Origin: SZUA-430 sp044375275
Lineage (GTDB): Bacteria; Pseudomonadota; Alphaproteobacteria; Micropepsales; Micropepsaceae
Reading direction: 5' to 3'
Length of the DNA: 57,895 nucleotides
Assembly (NCBI GenBank): GCA_044375275.1
Contig: JBILMZ010000002.1
Span: forward strand, 1-57,895
Made by a program: the position numbers and the translations under genes. The notes under the pieces were generated by a model that worked only from the letters and a program-made list of their open reading frames with translations, had not been told where the DNA came from and searched no databases. Below, in pieces: positions 52,675 to 57,895 of this stretch. Positions within the stretch are counted from its first letter, which is position 1. Each line of letters opens with the position of its first letter.

Positions 52675-54241
52675 CGCGCGCATCGTCGTCCACGAGGTCA
52701 AGGGAGCCCTGCGCCTGCACGCCATGAACGCTGGCGCCCAGCGCCTGGGGCTGCGCCGGACAATGCCGCTGGCCGACGTGCGGGCCATGTACCCTGCAAT
52801 CGCGGTAGATAACGCCGACGAAGCCGCAGACGCGCGCCTGCTCGAAGCCATCAGCGACTGGCTCTCGCGCTACACGCCTCTCGTGGGCCTCTCGCCACCG
52901 GACGGCGCGATGCTCGACATCACGGGCTGCGCCCACCTCTTCGGTGGCGAGGACGCCATGCGCAGGGACGTCGTGCGCCGCCTGCACGAACAGGGAATGT
53001 CGGCACGCACCGCCATCGCCGGCACGCCCGGCGCCGCCTGGGCCCTCTCGCGTTACGGGGAACGGCGCAACATCACCGATGCCGAACTGAAGGAAGTACT
53101 GCAGCCATTGCCCCTCGCCGCACTTCAGCTCGACGCCGCCAAAGTCGACGCCCTCGCCCGCGTGGGACTGAAGAAGATCGGCGACATCATGGATCGCCCG
53201 CGCGCACCGCTGGCCGCCCGCTTCGGCGCAGGCCTCCTGCAACGCCTCGACCGCGCCCTCGGCCTGGACGACGAACCCATCACCCCGCGTCTGCCCGTGG
53301 CGCCCTACCTGTCCGAGCGCAACTTCCTCGAACCCGTCATGCACGAGGCCTTCATCCTGCAGACAATCGAGCACCTGGCCGCCGACCTGTCACGACGCAT
53401 GGAAGAACGTGGCGAAGGCGCGCGCGCCCTGCAGGTCACGCTCTTCCGTGTCGATGGCGCCGTGCGCCGCCTGTCGGTCGCCACGTCAAAACCGCAGCGT
53501 GATCCCAAGGCCCTCCACCGCCTGTTCAGGGAGCGCTTTTCCTCGCTCACCGACGAACTGGACCTGGGCTGCGGCTTCGATGTCATCCGCCTCGCCGTCA
53601 CCACCGCCGAGAAAGCCGAGATCGCGCAAACCGACCTCGTCTCCACCGCCACCGGCAGCGACGACCTCGCCCACCTGATCGACCGCCTCGGCGTACGATT
53701 CGGCCCCCGCCGCGTAAAGCGCCTCGGCTTTGCCGAAAGCCACGTCCCCGAATACGCCGTCACCGAGGTCCCCCATCGTCTGCAGCAGGCTGACGCCTGC
53801 ACAGCCACTTCCCCCGTAAACGGGGGAAGAAAAGAACAGTCCTTTCTTCCCCCGCCTCACGGTGTTTCTTCCCCCGCTTGCGGGGGAAGTGGCTGCGCAG
53901 CGCAAAGCGCTGCTGCAGACGATGGGGGACAGGACACCCTCGCCCCCGCCCGCCCCCTGCGCCTGTTCGAGCGCCCCGAACCCGTCGACGCCATCGCCGA
54001 AGTTCCCGACGGCCCGCCCGTCCGCTTCCGCTGGCGCCGCGTCACGCATGAAGTCGTGTACACCGAAGGCCCCGAGCGCATCGCCATGGAATGGTGGCGC
54101 GACGACACCGGCCGCAGCCTCACGCGCGACTACTTCCGCGTCGAGGACCGCTCCGGCCACCGCTTCTGGCTCTACCGCGAAGGCCTCTTCGGCACCGAAA
54201 CCGACCGCCCGCAATGGTACATGCACGGACTTTTCGCATGA
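52562..54241 (+). CDS. imuB: ImuB, Y-family-like mutasome scaffold, with an in-frame palindromic element
   Basis: This product of 559 residues (from ATG 52562; ATG 52556 and TTG 52523 are possible) resembles Y-family polymerases but lacks the catalytic acidic residues (LAIWFNHL at the active-site position). It binds the clamp, ImuA and DnaE2. A 159-bp palindromic element is inserted in frame at about residues 403-456, between the thumb/little-finger part (PEYAVTEVP) and the conserved C-terminal block RPLRLFERPEPVDAIAEVPDG. The gene overlaps imuA by about 113 bp. Confidence 0.92.
   Translation: MNANSNTHTQPVRRYLAIWFNHLSTDRIERAHSPRRSDARIVVHEVKGALRLHAMNAGAQRLGLRRTMPLADVRAMYPAIAVDNADEAADARLLEAISDWLSRYTPLVGLSPPDGAMLDITGCAHLFGGEDAMRRDVVRRLHEQGMSARTAIAGTPGAAWALSRYGERRNITDAELKEVLQPLPLAALQLDAAKVDALARVGLKKIGDIMDRPRAPLAARFGAGLLQRLDRALGLDDEPITPRLPVAPYLSERNFLEPVMHEAFILQTIEHLAADLSRRMEERGEGARALQVTLFRVDGAVRRLSVATSKPQRDPKALHRLFRERFSSLTDELDLGCGFDVIRLAVTTAEKAEIAQTDLVSTATGSDDLAHLIDRLGVRFGPRRVKRLGFAESHVPEYAVTEVPHRLQQADACTATSPVNGGRKEQSFLPPPHGVSSPACGGSGCAAQSAAADDGGQDTLAPARPLRLFERPEPVDAIAEVPDGPPVRFRWRRVTHEVVYTEGPERIAMEWWRDDTGRSLTRDYFRVEDRSGHRFWLYREGLFGTETDRPQWYMHGLFA
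53770..53928. repeat. Family A palindromic element inside imuB (159 bp)
   Basis: Perfect 18-bp terminal inverted repeats CCCCCATCGTCTGCAGCA (53770-53787) and TGCTGCAGACGATGGGGG (53911-53928) enclose two hairpins (53808-53829, CTTCCCCCGTAAACGGGGGA core; 53868-53889) plus a third degenerate one. The length is 53 x 3, starting at codon position 3, so the imuB frame stays open. Confidence 0.93.
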
Positions 54242-54387
54242 TCCCCCATCGCCTGCAGCACCTTCGGTGCCCAGGCACTTCCCCCGCTGAAGCGGGGGAA
54301 GAAAGCGCTCGTGTTTCTTCCCCCGTTTACGGGGGAAGTGGCTGCGCAGCGCGAAGCGCTGCTGCAGACGATGGGGGAAGCCGCTAG
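54238..54387 (+). other. 49-codon mini-ORF made by a palindromic element, bridging imuB and dnaE2
   Basis: An ATG at 54238 shares ATGA with the imuB stop, and its reading frame ends in a TAG at 54385-54387 directly abutting the dnaE2 ATG. Its 49 residues (MIPHRLQHLRCPGTSPAEAG...) come from the family A element and are read in the same frame as the copies within imuB and dnaE2. It may act as a reinitiation bridge rather than making a functional peptide. Confidence 0.45.
54243..54377. repeat. Family A palindromic element between imuB and dnaE2 (135 bp)
   Basis: Ends CCCCCATCGCCTGCAGCA and TGCTGCAGACGATGGGGG pair with one mismatch. Hairpins CTTCCCCCGCTGAAGCGGGG and CTTCCCCCGTTTACGGGGGA occupy the middle. 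It starts 2 bp after the imuB stop, and its last GGGGGAAG lies 8 nt before the dnaE2 ATG, a good ribosome binding site. Confidence 0.93.
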
Positions 54388-57780
<3,393 letters not shown>

Positions 57781-57781
57781 G

Positions 57782-57895
57782 CCCCCATCGTCTGCAGCAG
57801 CTACGCTGCGCAGCCACTTCCCCCGTAAACGGGGGAAGAAAAAGCGCGTGTTTCTTCCCCCGTTTACGGGGGAAGTGGCTGCGCGCCGCGAAGCG
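57782..57895. repeat. Family A palindromic element after dnaE2 (truncated by window end)
   Basis: It begins CCCCCATCGTCTGCAGCA 2 bp after the dnaE2 stop and continues with both hairpins and GTGGCTGCGCG. The right terminus lies outside the window. It may act as a transcription terminator or mRNA 3' end structure for the cassette. Confidence 0.9.

Overview
The window is high-GC chromosomal DNA from an alphaproteobacterium. The evidence is a DivL-type pseudokinase with Tyr at the phospho-acceptor site, a ChvI-ChvG-HprK-PTS block, the amgK-murU-addB order next to tsaE and divL, an imuA-imuB-dnaE2 mutasome behind a GAAC-N7-GAAC LexA box, and a very short HprK. DivL and the gene order suggest Caulobacterales or a relative, but the genus cannot be fixed from the sequence alone.

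Layout. 1-6589 (minus): tsaE, amgK, murU, addB and the 5' part of addA, covering tRNA modification, cell-wall sugar recycling and recombinational repair. 6745-8303 (plus): a ferredoxin reductase and an adrenodoxin-type ferredoxin. 8359-10734 (minus): divL. 11289-18648 (minus): chvI-chvG-hprK-ptsIIA-ptsH, a TraB/GumN protein, a lipoprotein, ahcY with a 26-bp palindromic operator, and a secreted protein. 18997-21126 (plus): pckA and a secreted protein. 21316-24428 (minus): a zinc-finger protein and polA. 24554: tRNA-Arg(CCG). 24631-27695: a lower-GC, poorly recognised stretch with a second LexA-type box, small ORFs, a GFA protein and membrane proteins. 26698-30779: a four-gene operon of unknown exported and membrane proteins (Sel1 repeats, beta-helix). 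31144-35371: DsbA/HCCA isomerase, GDPD, DUF885 and DUF882 proteins. 35395-39698: a translationally coupled coiled-coil/DUF6384 operon and an exported protein. 39773-44891: a branched-chain 2-oxoacid dehydrogenase operon. 45370-50832: a TetR-controlled catabolic operon, probably for an aromatic compound. 50969-51628: a second DUF882 protein. 51841-57780: the SOS mutasome.

The most striking feature is a set of structured palindromic repeats. Family A is about 135-159 bp, has 18-bp terminal inverted repeats and contains internal CTTCCCCCG/CGGGGGAAG hairpins. It occurs four times in the last 4.2 kb. One copy lies inside imuB and one inside dnaE2. Both are a multiple of three long, both are read in the same frame, and both fall between conserved domains, so the genes stay open. 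A third copy separates imuB from dnaE2, holds a 49-codon mini-ORF that bridges the two genes, and seems to supply the dnaE2 ribosome binding site. This resembles the protein-coding palindromic elements known from Rickettsia. Related or different palindromic families (B, C, E) lie within or next to other operons at 21.2, 41.2, 45.1-45.3, 46.6 and 49.1 kb.
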